From assembly GCA_021792255.1 (NCBI GenBank), contig JAJYUZ010000001.1:248001-312000 (forward strand): a DNA stretch of 64,000 nt, given 5' to 3'. Positions within the stretch are counted from its first letter, which is position 1; each line of letters begins with the position of its first letter. The position numbers were made by a program, and so were the translations under genes. Of the stretch, positions 25,897 to 35,487 are shown one piece after another. The stretch comes from Thermoplasmata archaeon. GTDB lineage: Archaea; Thermoplasmatota; Thermoplasmata; Thermoplasmatales; GCA-001856825. The notes under the pieces were generated by a model. That model made no database searches. It had not been told where the DNA came from and was given only the letters and a program-made list of their open reading frames with translations.

Positions 25897-26742
25897 ATGT
25901 TCAGAAGAGATCTGTTAAAGGATAAAGTCGTCCTGGTAACTGGTGGTGGAACCGGAATCGGGAGAAATATGGTTGATAAGTTCGGTTCCTTAGGAGCAAA
26001 AATAGCAATCTTGGGAAGGAGAGAAGAAGTTCTTGAAGAAGCGAGAAAAGACCTCAATTCAAAGGGAATACGTTCGATATCGCATAAATGTGATGTCCGA
26101 TCTCCGGACCAGATTAAGGAAGCGATAGATTACTTTGAAAGTGAATTCGATCACATTGACGTACTAGTGAATAACGCTGCAGGGAATTTCGCATATCCTA
26201 CTGAAAAGTTGTCTGCCCACGCGGTCGATTCAATCTTGAACATCGTGCTTCATGGGACAATTTACACGACGCTAGAAGTTGGAAAAAGATGGATTAATTC
26301 AGGTCGAAAAGGAGTCGTTCTCGATATGGTGACTCCGTATTCTTGGACTGGATCAGCATATGTGGTTCCTTCTGCAGCTGCTAAGGCAGGGGTATTGGCA
26401 GTCGTGAGATCTCTGGCAGTAGAATGGGCAAAGTACGGCATTAGGCACGTTGCTATTGCACCCGGGATATTTCCGACAGCGGCTACTCAAAAGAATTTGT
26501 TTCCCTTACCTGGAATGGAAGATCGACTGAAGGAAAGGGTTCCCCTTGGTAGAACTGGTAAGATGGAAGAAATTGCTAACTTAGCATCGTACCTGATATC
26601 GGACGAAGCCGCATTCATAAATGGCGAAGTGGTTACCATCGATGGCGGAGAATGGTTAAAAGGAGCGGGTGAGTTCAGTGATCTTTCCGTTCTCACTGAT
26701 GAACAGTGGGAACTGATGAGAAAAATCTCTACGGGAAAGTGA
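25897..26742 (+). CDS. Short-chain dehydrogenase/reductase, 2,4-dienoyl-CoA reductase-like
   Basis: A 281-residue Rossmann SDR. The cofactor loop VTGGGTGIGR is at about 15-24, LGRREE gives NADP-type Arg preference, and NNAAGNF is near 92. The active region YSWTGSAYVVPSAAAKAGV has the Lys but Ser, not Tyr, four residues before it. That is the pattern of the peroxisomal/bacterial 2,4-dienoyl-CoA reductase branch rather than classical YxxxK enzymes. ATG 25897 is 27 bases from the centre of the TTTTATAATA box, so I prefer it to the earlier ATG 25885. A role in unsaturated acyl-CoA metabolism is inferred. Confidence 0.82.
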   Translation: MFRRDLLKDKVVLVTGGGTGIGRNMVDKFGSLGAKIAILGRREEVLEEARKDLNSKGIRSISHKCDVRSPDQIKEAIDYFESEFDHIDVLVNNAAGNFAYPTEKLSAHAVDSILNIVLHGTIYTTLEVGKRWINSGRKGVVLDMVTPYSWTGSAYVVPSAAAKAGVLAVVRSLAVEWAKYGIRHVAIAPGIFPTAATQKNLFPLPGMEDRLKERVPLGRTGKMEEIANLASYLISDEAAFINGEVVTIDGGEWLKGAGEFSDLSVLTDEQWELMRKISTGK

Positions 26743-27541
26743 AACGTCCAAATATAGTCAAGAGAAAACAGAGAGTAAAGCCCTAAATAAAACTGAAATC
26801 GTCTCAGCAAGTTCTGTGTCGACCCAATATGATTTCTTCAAAGTGGCAAATTTTAGAAATTCACCTTACATATATAATTAATAATATTGAAATTTGATAA
26901 TGAATTATTCTGTAATGTATATACCGTAACTTAAGATACTATATAGCTGATAATCTTTAACTAATAATTTTTAGACATTTTTTTTTACTATTTTGATTCT
27001 CATGTTAAGTTTCTAAGATAATAGATGAGATCACTGGAGATTTACATAATCAAAAGTTAATCCCGACAATTAAGTCGTACTGGTCACACACTAGCCAGCT
27101 AGTTGCTATAGTAAGGAAGATTGGGACCATCGACATTGTCTGGTGTTGGTTCCGGACAAGATTTACTAATAAATTATTTTGTACCCCACACTCTTCTCCA
27201 TATTTGGAATGCTCTGTCATTAAAACTACATTTATCAGACTCGACTTAAGGTGATTCTCCATCTCAATGCTCTTCTCTTCAAAATCTTATTTTTAAATGT
27301 CATCATTATAATTATAAGTTGGAGAGAGCATTGGAATTCATTTCTAAAGGATATTCTAACACTAATCCGTGCAATCGAACTAACGTTGCAGTTATCTTGC
27401 GAGATCCCAATAATACTGACTGGAAGACTTCGTTTCACATTCAATGGCTGGTCGTCGAACTCGTTTCAGGGATTGTATTGATGTATAACTACGGTTATAC
27501 GTCATGTTTCAAGAATAAACGTAGAGGTATTGGAAGTTTAT
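26743..27541. other. AT-rich stretch without a convincing gene
   Basis: About 800 bases with stops in every frame. Open frames of 70-77 codons (for example 27319-27552 plus and 27050-27262 minus) resemble nothing I know and have no clear start signals. The part from about 27420 may carry further out-of-frame remnants of the nuclease pseudogene described next (an RVRRPAIECETK segment on the minus strand). Confidence 0.5.
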
Positions 27542-27762
27542 TTAATCAATAATGGAAATATCGTTACTCGAGTAATTTAGTGATGAAATCTCTATTACTA
27601 CTAACTCATAACCGTTCCCGCATTTTGAGAGCACGATTAAACCGTATCTCTTTCCTCTGAGAGTTTGTTGGGTGAAGTTAGCACGGCAACTTCGAAACCG
27701 CGTCTCAAAAATACTGACTTAACTATTGCCTCTGAAAATTTGTTGGTGCGGAATGAGGCCAT
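27542..27762 (-). pseudogene. Frameshifted PD-(D/E)XK-type nuclease gene (PDDEXK_5-like)
   Basis: On the minus strand ATG 27762 opens 41 codons: MASFRTNKFSEAIVKSVFL, then RRGFEVAVLTSPNKLSEE, ending at TAA 27637-27639. Two bases over, the reading continues as RYGLIVLSKCGNGYELVVIE up to TAA 27542-27544. Joined, they give the family order of group-I-intron-associated PD-(D/E)XK nucleases: Glu in SEAIV, GFEV, then R-Y-[D]-L-I-V. Removing an extra GA in the AGAGA run at about 27646-27650 restores the frame. The catalytic Asp is Gly and the QVK-type strand is eroded, so the gene is dead. Later parts of the family may survive out of frame downstream. Confidence 0.6.
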
Positions 27763-27855
27763 TTCCAGTTATACATCCTAACGTCACTTCCTCCACTTTA
27801 ATGAATCTCTTTCATGTTGGAACTTCTCAGCAAGGTTGTACGCTGTAGCCCTTCC

Positions 27856-28575
27856 TCAGATCCGATAGTTCACCAAGTCGTCTTCTTGTTCTATGAAATT
27901 TTCCTCTTCCGTCTTATCTAGCATGTGCCCTCCCTTTTTCTTTTTAGTCTCCAGGTAAAACGAGTTGTGCTCGTTAGGCGGAATAATCAGAGGTATCCTG
28001 CCCGTTATCTTTACCCCGTGGAATTTTAGATCTTCTATTTTAAGTGGATTATTCGACATAAGTCTGATTGACTTGACGTGCAGTGACTTTAGCATATGGG
28101 CGGCTATTGCGTAATCTCGTTCATCCTCCTTAAACCCCAGAACTTTGTTTGCTTCAAATGTGTCAAATCCACCGTCCTGAAGCTGGTATGCCCTGATCTT
28201 GTTTGCAAACCCAATTCCTCTTCCTTCCTGTCTCAAGTAGAGCAGCACTCCGAATTTCATCTCACCTATCATCTTCATTGACGCTTCTAGTTGGTCCCTG
28301 CAATCACAGCGGAGTGATCCAAGGGCATCGCCAGTTAGACATTCTGAATGAATCCTTACTGGAACATCCTCTTTCTCATACACATCTCCGTGGACTAACG
28401 CTGCGTGATCTTTTCTATCGAAATCATTCTGAAAAGCCACGACCTGAAAACCTCCAAATCTGGATGGAAGATCCGCTATAGCAGTAATTTTAACGCACGT
28501 CTTTATTGCACCCGGACATGAATGGTTCAGGTTCTCATTTATCAAATGACTAATCTCTTCTTTGTCTATAGACAT
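27856..28575 (-). CDS. ribA: GTP cyclohydrolase II (bacterial-type RibA)
   Basis: RibA opens the ring of GTP to start riboflavin synthesis. The zinc site CLTGDALGSLRCDCRDQ (about 78-94), the catalytic LRQEGRGIG (about 113-121), and GFDTFEANKVLGF with NNPLKIEDL are all present. The length of 239 residues includes a charged C-terminal tail of about 30. I chose ATG 28575 because GGTGA lies five bases before it. Most archaea use the unrelated cyclohydrolase III, so this may be an acquired gene. RbkR at 8907 is the likely regulator. Confidence 0.92.
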   Translation of the reverse strand: MSIDKEEISHLINENLNHSCPGAIKTCVKITAIADLPSRFGGFQVVAFQNDFDRKDHAALVHGDVYEKEDVPVRIHSECLTGDALGSLRCDCRDQLEASMKMIGEMKFGVLLYLRQEGRGIGFANKIRAYQLQDGGFDTFEANKVLGFKEDERDYAIAAHMLKSLHVKSIRLMSNNPLKIEDLKFHGVKITGRIPLIIPPNEHNSFYLETKKKKGGHMLDKTEEENFIEQEDDLVNYRI

Positions 28576-28663
28576 TAAATTCACCAAATTGTTTGCCGCT
28601 TATCCACTCTAAGGATAAAAATGACTCCTAAAGGGTCGGATTTCTACTAATTAAGGAATATTA

Positions 28664-28676
28664 GTTACTATATAAC
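28664..28676. promoter_or_regulatory. Imperfect palindrome over the ribA promoter
   Basis: GTTACTATATAAC is nearly symmetric (GTTA..TAAC) and lies with an AT-rich TATA-like stretch about 90 bases upstream of the ribA start. It is a candidate RbkR or TBP site; I cannot tell which. Confidence 0.25.
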
Positions 28677-28820
28677 CCATATAATGTAAATTGGCATATC
28701 GAATTGTCAAAAATCCTTTACTCTTAGAAATGGATAATTTTCACCGCTCAAGCTCCAAAAATGGGAATTTCTGCAGGCTAGAAAATGAAAAGATTGTTGT
28801 CCTGGCCTTGAGATTTTATA

Positions 28821-29288
28821 TTAAACCAATTTTAAACGCATTTCGTTGGTTTGCTTAAATCCGAGATTCTCGTACAAAGTTCTACCCTGATTAGAGGCAT
28901 GCAGAGAAATCCTGTCGTACCCGTTATCTTTACTCCACTTTATTGCTTCAGTTACTATTAAGGAAGCCACACCCATTTTCCTGTATTCTGGCAGAGTGTA
29001 CATCGAGAGAAGATAAGGATACTCCAATTTATTCATATCCGGCCTTGGTTGATCTTCCTGAATTAAAATACAGCCTGAACCAGCAACTTCTCCGCTTAGT
29101 GTCTTCACCATAAGAGGTATCAACTTCTTTTCTAGCAATTTTTCTTGTATCCAATTTTGAGTCAAATTACGATGATCCTCGAGAGACTTTGAGAGGTCAG
29201 GATAGATGTCTCTCCACATTAACATCCTGTGTTCTATTAATAAACTGAGGTCATCAAGAGCACCTAAATAGGCTACAAATTCCTTCAT
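28821..29288 (-). CDS. GNAT family N-acetyltransferase
   Basis: A 155-residue acetyl-CoA dependent acetyltransferase. Motif A is clear (YTLPEYRKMGVASLIVTEAI, about 97-116, with the R-x-x-G-x-A loop for CoA), followed by motif B SLHASNQGRTLYENLGF (about 128-144). The substrate is unknown; small GNAT proteins act on amines, antibiotics or protein N-termini. It stands alone on the minus strand, with a spacer of about 245 bases on each side. Confidence 0.88.
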   Translation of the reverse strand: MKEFVAYLGALDDLSLLIEHRMLMWRDIYPDLSKSLEDHRNLTQNWIQEKLLEKKLIPLMVKTLSGEVAGSGCILIQEDQPRPDMNKLEYPYLLSMYTLPEYRKMGVASLIVTEAIKWSKDNGYDRISLHASNQGRTLYENLGFKQTNEMRLKLV

Positions 29289-29534
29289 AAATTCGCCCTC
29301 CCTTGCTATATGAAGCTCCGTTATTTGATTCTTTATTTATAACCTGATCCCTTTTCTATGAAGGACCGAAATTTCACTGATGAAGTAACGCATGTTCATT
29401 GACATCCAATAATATGTAAAGAATATGTCTAATTACATACTAATCATTAAATATAAATGAAAAATACTGCTTTTTCTGTGTCTGAAATGCACATTGAATT
29501 TGCGAGACGATCCCCGCTTCGTGGATCCGGCTTG

Positions 29535-30458
29535 TCAAAACATCTCCCAGATTTCAGGCTTGTAATCCATCGAAAGAGTAAGACCTATAGAGATTTTTAG
29601 TCTGCTATAAAATGCAAAAGCCTCAGAAATGTGCTTCATTGCACGGCTCTTCTCTAGGAAAGTTACCACCCTTAGATCATTTCCCACCTTTCTGTAAAAT
29701 ATATTGTATCTCTTGATCCCCTCAGAATCGAATAGGTTGAGGAGTACGTTAAGGGTTCCTACATCCAAGGGAACCTCGTAAATATTTGATTTTACAGCAA
29801 TTGGTTTCAATCCCGATTTTGAACCCTTTTTTCCATAGATTAACATTCGATGCTCTTTACTGTCTGAAAGGTCACTTACAACCTCCGCAATTGCTCCATT
29901 TTCGAACTCAGATTTTACGTCCTTATTCTTCAGTAATGAGAATGGAATTGCGTATTCCAGAACGTGCACCGGGAACTCTTTGTTTTTTAAGTCCAAATGT
30001 TCAATAAATCCAGTTGAGGGGAATAAGTCAAGCTCTTTCACTAGATGTTTCAAAATGTCATACTGAGTCAAGACCTCAGATATTTGAGGGATAACATTGT
30101 GATGAAACCGAAAACGAACCGTCAGCCGTCCCGTTTCAATTGTAATATTGAATGAAGTGGTGGAATCAACTTTGTTCAAGCTAGAAAGAAGATCAAAAAT
30201 AGACTTCTCTATTTGCAGGGTTGCAACAAGAAATCCTTCATTTTCAGCAGTTTGTGTTAAAAAATTAATCGACTTATTGTCTAATTCAGTGTCCAGTTTT
30301 GGAATAAATACCGACAAAATTCTTTCGCCACCTTTGGAATCAATGGATCCTTGGAAAGTATGACCCGTGGCTTTAGAAAGACTGAATGCACGATCATCTT
30401 TGTTAAAAACGATTCTGCACTCCATATCTAGAATTTTGTCGATGTCCTTTAACAACAT
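29535..30458 (-). CDS. Unknown protein, paralogous to the divergent neighbour
   Basis: A 307-residue soluble protein of mixed alpha/beta composition. The middle has VRFRFHHNVIPQISEVLTQY (about 113-132), closely like FRFHSSQLKEVGNLL in the divergent neighbour. A related segment shape occurs in N-terminal domains of archaeal bacterio-opsin-activator-type regulators, but no helix-turn-helix is evident. ATG 30458 lies about 28 bases after an AAGTATTAATTT box, so it is probably leaderless. No function is assigned. Confidence 0.7.
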   Translation of the reverse strand: MLLKDIDKILDMECRIVFNKDDRAFSLSKATGHTFQGSIDSKGGERILSVFIPKLDTELDNKSINFLTQTAENEGFLVATLQIEKSIFDLLSSLNKVDSTTSFNITIETGRLTVRFRFHHNVIPQISEVLTQYDILKHLVKELDLFPSTGFIEHLDLKNKEFPVHVLEYAIPFSLLKNKDVKSEFENGAIAEVVSDLSDSKEHRMLIYGKKGSKSGLKPIAVKSNIYEVPLDVGTLNVLLNLFDSEGIKRYNIFYRKVGNDLRVVTFLEKSRAMKHISEAFAFYSRLKISIGLTLSMDYKPEIWEMF

Positions 30459-30553
30459 CTAAAGTTAATCACGTCTGAAATTAATACTTATCTGAATGGG
30501 GCCCTTCTGCAGACTGGAGAATACTTATTAAATTGGACTTAATACAGCTCATA

Positions 30554-31408
30554 ATGATTTATGACATAAACAAAAGGCTCGACATGACATTTAGTCTATC
30601 TACTCCCCTGAACAGTTATGTACTTTCTACTATTGTCAAAGACAATCAAGTTCCAATCAACGTTTTTACAAACGGAAACGACATGTACTTTAGCTTCTTT
30701 TTAAGCCGGGTATCTCCAACCGATCGGGCTCTTTTAGAAACTTTTAACCCAGTACTGTTGGGCGACATCGTGGAAATTACCGAAAAGGTCGACAATCCGG
30801 TGATAAGGGCTGTCAGTGAAAACACTAACCTAGCTTCGACTCTGGCCAACGGTGAATTGTTCACAAAAGGTAGAGGGGTTTATACCAGTTTTAGATTTCA
30901 CTCGTCTCAACTGAAAGAGGTTGGCAATCTTCTTAAAGCGGTCATCTCCTTATACGAAAATATCGATGAAATAAGGATGGTCCATTCTGAGGGCATTATC
31001 AAAGTACTAGACGAAATTAATACAAGAATACCGCTATCGGCAGTTACCTTTGCCTTTACCAAATCGAGTAGTAAGAAGTTTGCCTTAGAATGGAGGAACA
31101 TTCTAAAGGACCCCTTTGGCGGAATTCTGTATGATCTAGAGAAAGATGGAAAGGTTGAAAATTATGACATGCTAAAGGAGCCGACGTCCAAATTCCTTAG
31201 GGCCCTGGACAAAGATCACATCCCGCTAGCTTCGCACTTGGAATTCCACGGTTCTGATACCGTCAAATCAATCACGCACGTCCCTAGCTTCCTTCTGAAA
31301 CCCTTTTTGGTAAGACTCTATGAAAATACAGATTCCCTTGAGGGTTTTAAAATACTCAGTATTGAAAATTATTTAGAGGAAAGGGAAAGACTTAACGTAA
31401 TTCAGTGA
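30554..31408 (+). CDS. Unknown protein, divergent paralogue
   Basis: A 284-residue soluble protein that shares the YTSFRFHSSQLKEVGNLLKA segment (about 113-132) and general layout with the gene on the other strand. The two look like an old duplicated pair sharing a 95-base promoter region. I chose ATG 30554 because it is about 25 bases after a TTATTAAA box (30525-30532). The frame continues upstream to a TTG at 30533 that would fall in the box. It has no signal peptide, membrane segment or known motif. Confidence 0.7.
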   Translation: MIYDINKRLDMTFSLSTPLNSYVLSTIVKDNQVPINVFTNGNDMYFSFFLSRVSPTDRALLETFNPVLLGDIVEITEKVDNPVIRAVSENTNLASTLANGELFTKGRGVYTSFRFHSSQLKEVGNLLKAVISLYENIDEIRMVHSEGIIKVLDEINTRIPLSAVTFAFTKSSSKKFALEWRNILKDPFGGILYDLEKDGKVENYDMLKEPTSKFLRALDKDHIPLASHLEFHGSDTVKSITHVPSFLLKPFLVRLYENTDSLEGFKILSIENYLEERERLNVIQ

Positions 31409-31549
31409 GACCAGCTATATAGATTTCCTTAAGAATTATTTAGTTCCTATACTCAACTACCATACCCTGCTTAATTTTTCTTGCACAAGCGCGACTTTTT
31501 ACCTAAAAAAGGTCCTTGTCTTCCCTCCGAATTACTTAGCGTCAGAGAA

Positions 31550-31557
31550 ATATATAA
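31550..31557 (+). promoter_or_regulatory. TATA box of the KaiC-like gene
   Basis: TATATAAA lies 28-35 bases before ATG 31585. It touches an earlier in-frame ATG at 31558, which therefore should not be in the mRNA. This decides the start of the gene. Confidence 0.6.
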
Positions 31558-31584
31558 ATGGGTCATAGCCATTATTGGAATGTA

Positions 31585-32658
31585 ATGACGGGTGAATCCA
31601 TTAACGTAGCAAGAGTGGCTGAAGAATTCGAGCTAGACAACGAATTCACTTGGGGAAGCGATGTCAAAATAACGGGAAGGTCTGGGGCAGTACATAAGTT
31701 CGACCTAGTGGTTACATCAAAGAAAGATGAGAGTATCAAGATCGCTGTCCTAAATGGTATTTCGGATGACCTTGTCAGCGACATAATGAAATTCAACGCC
31801 ATTTCCAGTGATTGTGGAATATCTCTAAAGGCGTTAGTGGTCTCGAAAGACCTTGATGATACGGAGATTAACCTTACCCAGATGTACAGTATTATTACAA
31901 TAGATCAAAGGAAGGGCCGAAGGGTAAAATCTGACGTTTTTGGGGTTAAAGATCTAGATGAGTCCCTCGGAGGGGCTATGAAACGGGGGAACGTCTATAT
32001 GGTTTCTGGGAAGACTGGAGTAGGAAAGACAACTACGTGCACCCAGTTCCTCGTTCAGGGTGCAAGGATGGGAGAGAAAGGGGCCATCATACTTACTGAT
32101 ACGAGGGGAGCCGAGTATGTCGCCAATGCCAAGACATTCACATTCGGATTCGAAGAGTATTATAAAGAAGGGACCATAGAAGTAATAGAGCTCTCAGACA
32201 GAATTAGAGAGCTGAAAGAAGAAGTCCTTGAAAGCTTAAAGAACAGATCAAAGTACATCAACAAGTTGACAGGCGAAATAAACAAGATAATCTTGGAAGC
32301 AAATATCTCGCGGTTGGCAATAGACCCTATTACGCCAATGATCGTCGAAAATGACGATTTTGTCAATCAGTTCATGATGGCCTTGGCAATACCACACACC
32401 TTCATACTGATCACGAGCCCGGTGATGAAGAGCGATGTCAGTATGTATGGAATTGAGGAATACTTTGTCTCGGGTATTATCAAACTGGAAATGGATGATC
32501 CGGCTGCGGGAATCAGGAAAGCGTCCATTGTCAAGATGAGAGGTGGTACCTACAATCCTTATCCATTCTACTACAAGATTACCCCCAAAGGAATAATCTC
32601 ATCTCAATCTGAGAGGGATTCAAAGTCTGGTTCTATTTTCAAGAGAGTGGAGTCATAG
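31585..32658 (+). CDS. KaiC-like RecA-superfamily ATPase with N-terminal nuclease-like domain
   Basis: A 357-residue protein. Residues 1-110 or so resemble a restriction-endonuclease-like fold (VARVAEEF, then SGAVHKFDLVV), but the expected acidic-Lys core is not visible, so that domain is probably inactive. From about 115 a single KaiC/RadA-type ATPase domain follows: FGVKDLDESLGGAMKRGNVY, Walker A SGKTGVGKTTT, and Walker B-like RLAIDPIT. Archaeal KaiC-like proteins often act in signalling or regulation. The start is set by the TATA box at 31550-31557. It has no partner gene. Confidence 0.82.
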   Translation: MTGESINVARVAEEFELDNEFTWGSDVKITGRSGAVHKFDLVVTSKKDESIKIAVLNGISDDLVSDIMKFNAISSDCGISLKALVVSKDLDDTEINLTQMYSIITIDQRKGRRVKSDVFGVKDLDESLGGAMKRGNVYMVSGKTGVGKTTTCTQFLVQGARMGEKGAIILTDTRGAEYVANAKTFTFGFEEYYKEGTIEVIELSDRIRELKEEVLESLKNRSKYINKLTGEINKIILEANISRLAIDPITPMIVENDDFVNQFMMALAIPHTFILITSPVMKSDVSMYGIEEYFVSGIIKLEMDDPAAGIRKASIVKMRGGTYNPYPFYYKITPKGIISSQSERDSKSGSIFKRVES

Positions 32659-32718
32659 CTTTTTCGAAGATAACACACATAATGGTATTTCTGAGCCTCA
32701 GATCACGTCAAGGATTAA

Positions 32719-35313
32719 TCATTTCTTGTACCTGAGGTACTTTCCGTCTCTGATGTACTTGCCATCCCTGACAAAAAAACTCCTTTTTTCGTGTCTGATC
32801 ATGAACGCTAATGCAATTGCCAAAAGACTTACTGCAACTGCTCCCGCGATTCCAATGAGCGCAAAATTTGGAGGAACAAGCGTCACCACAACTGCTGCAG
32901 AATTCCCACTGATTACGACTTTTCCCGTGACGTGACTTCCCGTATATCCAAATGGTGCGTTGAGGGTGTAATTGTAGGAGCCATTAGGTTCACGGAATAC
33001 TAAGAAGCTCTTTGTCGTGTTTTGAGTAGCGACGATGGAAATACCATTGAATGTTTTTCCCTCAAGGGTCACAGACCATTTTTTCCCCACAGATAGTCCA
33101 GATTGAGTTACGTTAAGCTCATAGGTGACCATTGCCCAACTAATTTGCCGAACGAGAGAACTCCCGTTAACTGTCACGTTTCCTGCGTATTCGACGGCTG
33201 AAAAACCAGCCAGGGGCTGAATCGAGTACTCAAAGCTTCCGTTACTCAACTTGAAAACTATGCTTCCATTAGTGGATATCCTGGTGTTGTTATTTACCGT
33301 TATTTCCCAAAAAGTGCCATTTGTGAGGCCAGTCTCGGCGAACATCACTTGATATGTAACCAAAATGAATGTTTCGGTCAGTTCAATTGAGTCCCCGACT
33401 ATTGAGAACGACCCACGATATGGGTCGGGACGATAAAGTTTGTACCCTGTCGAAACTGTAAAGTTATATGAGCCGTTTATTTCTGTGAATGAAATCGAGC
33501 TCAAATTGGAAGAAAAGGAAGGGCCATTAGTGACGTTGATGTACCACTGGTATTCAGGGGGCAGGTTTTGTTTACTGATTGTGACATTGAACAATTTATA
33601 GAACGTCAAGGGAGAGCTTGACGGATAAGGTGATACTGGTCCGCCGTTGACTGTGAAATTTCTTGAGGTCTCGAACGGAAGAAGTGTGTACCACTCACTA
33701 TTGACAGAGACGTTGTAAGTATACGTACCGTTTGGTTCCATAAATGAAATTGTGTTGGTCTTTGAGTTGTAGTATTGGGGGTCAGTGATGTTCAGGTACC
33801 AGGTCAGGTTTCCAGGTTGACTTAGGGGCAGGCCTGTTTCATAGAACGACACTTCATAGATCCTTAAGAAAAGTAGGGCAATGGAGACCGGTAGACCAGA
33901 GACTTTGAATGTGCCGTTAGAAGGGAATGGACCATACGTGGAGATTCCGCTCCTCACAGTGTAGAGATACGTACCATTGGGGAGCGTAAGGGAAATGGTC
34001 TGGGTCGTTGATGAAACCTGCGTAGAATTTGAATTGTTAACAGTCACGGACCAACTTGACCCTGAGGGTAACCCCGTTTCGGTAAATTCTATTTCGTAGG
34101 TTAATAGGTTAAAAGCGATAGGTACGGAGATAGATTTACCGTTGACCAAAAATGAACTTAATAACAACGGGGTGGGATAATAATCCTTATCAGCGGTCGA
34201 AATCGTAAACGTGTAACTCCCGTTCGAAAGATTTGCAATTATTATCGAGGAGTCGGATGAGAGAGACGGTTCTCCAGTTATATTTACGTACCAATATGTA
34301 CCAGCCGGAAGTTTTGAGTTGTTTAGCTGTACAAAGCTTACTTGGTAGAGTTTGGGATAGAAATTTATTGCAACAGAATAACTGCCACCACTGATCACGA
34401 ACAGTCCAGAGTTGGGATTAGGGTAGTAATTCCTATCGCCAGATGCTATTGTGTAGTGATACGTACCATTCGGCTCGTAGAACAGATTAATACTGCCGAC
34501 AATGGGAAAACTCTGACCATTTGTAAGATTAACATACCATTTGTTTCCAGATGGAAGTCCAGTCTCTTGAAAAATGACTTGATACTTCACCAGAACTGCC
34601 GTAATCTGAGCTGTATTGGATTGGTTAGTAATAGTTGTTGGTGAGCCGTTTGAAGTCCCCATATCACTGACATCTACCCAGAAGAAGTAAGTGGCATTTC
34701 CGGTCGGAGTGAAAGTGTAAGAGGACGTCGTTACGTTGGTTTTCGTCCCGTTTAGATACCAACGATAGGTAAAATTTCCGGTACCGCCAGTGACCGTCGA
34801 TTGAAGCGTTAATGTCTGCCCCACGTTGATCGTTTTGCTTGAAGGCGAAATGCTCACAGAAGGAGCTGAATCGACTGTGACACTTGCATTACTTGAAATC
34901 GCTGACTTGCCCTCACTCGTTACATTGACATAAATGATGTAACCTCCTGGAGAGGGGGGAGTAAACAAATATTTGGAAGAAGTCGTACCAACGACGGGTT
35001 TACCACCCAAGTACCAGGTGTACGTGTAACTCAGAGATTGATTAGAAGTGGTCGCGGTAATCGTTACGGATTGACCAATATCTAGTATTGAACTCAGGGG
35101 AGAAATTGATACTGTAAAGCTTGTAAGCATGTGCTGTGCTAGTTGAGATGGACTGGATAATGGGCGACCATTGTCACTGTGGGCTGCAGTTGGAAAAATC
35201 TGATTCGGTGTTGTCGAGATGAAAGCATTAGTAAAACTTGACATCAAAATGAATGTTACAACTGCGATCGTAAGAACCACAAGCTTCCGTTCCGCACTTA
35301 CATTCATTTTCAT
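32719..35313 (-). CDS. Secreted surface protein with Ig/PKD-like domains and ETGLP repeats
   Basis: An 864-residue cell-surface protein. A signal peptide (about 7-30) is followed by two Ig/PKD-like domains (about 66-240, with WYLGGKP and WYLNGTK strands). Then come seven repeats of about 85 residues of the type 'F-x-E-T-G-L-P-x-G-x-x-W...EPNGTY', from about 245 to 825. A C-terminal membrane helix (near 827-847) and a basic tail with two RDGKY copies anchor it. Many Asn-X-Ser/Thr sites suggest glycosylation. ATG is leaderless, with GATATAATTT upstream. Such proteins probably form or decorate the outer cell coat. Confidence 0.85.
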   Translation of the reverse strand: MKMNVSAERKLVVLTIAVVTFILMSSFTNAFISTTPNQIFPTAAHSDNGRPLSSPSQLAQHMLTSFTVSISPLSSILDIGQSVTITATTSNQSLSYTYTWYLGGKPVVGTTSSKYLFTPPSPGGYIIYVNVTSEGKSAISSNASVTVDSAPSVSISPSSKTINVGQTLTLQSTVTGGTGNFTYRWYLNGTKTNVTTSSYTFTPTGNATYFFWVDVSDMGTSNGSPTTITNQSNTAQITAVLVKYQVIFQETGLPSGNKWYVNLTNGQSFPIVGSINLFYEPNGTYHYTIASGDRNYYPNPNSGLFVISGGSYSVAINFYPKLYQVSFVQLNNSKLPAGTYWYVNITGEPSLSSDSSIIIANLSNGSYTFTISTADKDYYPTPLLLSSFLVNGKSISVPIAFNLLTYEIEFTETGLPSGSSWSVTVNNSNSTQVSSTTQTISLTLPNGTYLYTVRSGISTYGPFPSNGTFKVSGLPVSIALLFLRIYEVSFYETGLPLSQPGNLTWYLNITDPQYYNSKTNTISFMEPNGTYTYNVSVNSEWYTLLPFETSRNFTVNGGPVSPYPSSSPLTFYKLFNVTISKQNLPPEYQWYINVTNGPSFSSNLSSISFTEINGSYNFTVSTGYKLYRPDPYRGSFSIVGDSIELTETFILVTYQVMFAETGLTNGTFWEITVNNNTRISTNGSIVFKLSNGSFEYSIQPLAGFSAVEYAGNVTVNGSSLVRQISWAMVTYELNVTQSGLSVGKKWSVTLEGKTFNGISIVATQNTTKSFLVFREPNGSYNYTLNAPFGYTGSHVTGKVVISGNSAAVVVTLVPPNFALIGIAGAVAVSLLAIALAFMIRHEKRSFFVRDGKYIRDGKYLRYKK

Positions 35314-35487
35314 GATAACATTTATCTACAAATTATATCGAAGTATTTAATAATTATTTTCGTCGTATTGCCGTCCACAATGCATCTTGTGAAATCATCA
35401 CTACATAGTTTGGTCAACTTAGATACAAAGTCGTTCATTATTAAAGATGGAGTGTGGAAAAAAGAGGGCAGGTTCATTTCAAGCTCT

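Noticed and set aside
27050..27262. A 70-codon minus-strand ORF ending in QYDLIVGINF
   Set aside because: YDLIV recalls nuclease motif II, but the rest of the frame does not fit the family and the order is wrong. I could not support a second nuclease remnant there.
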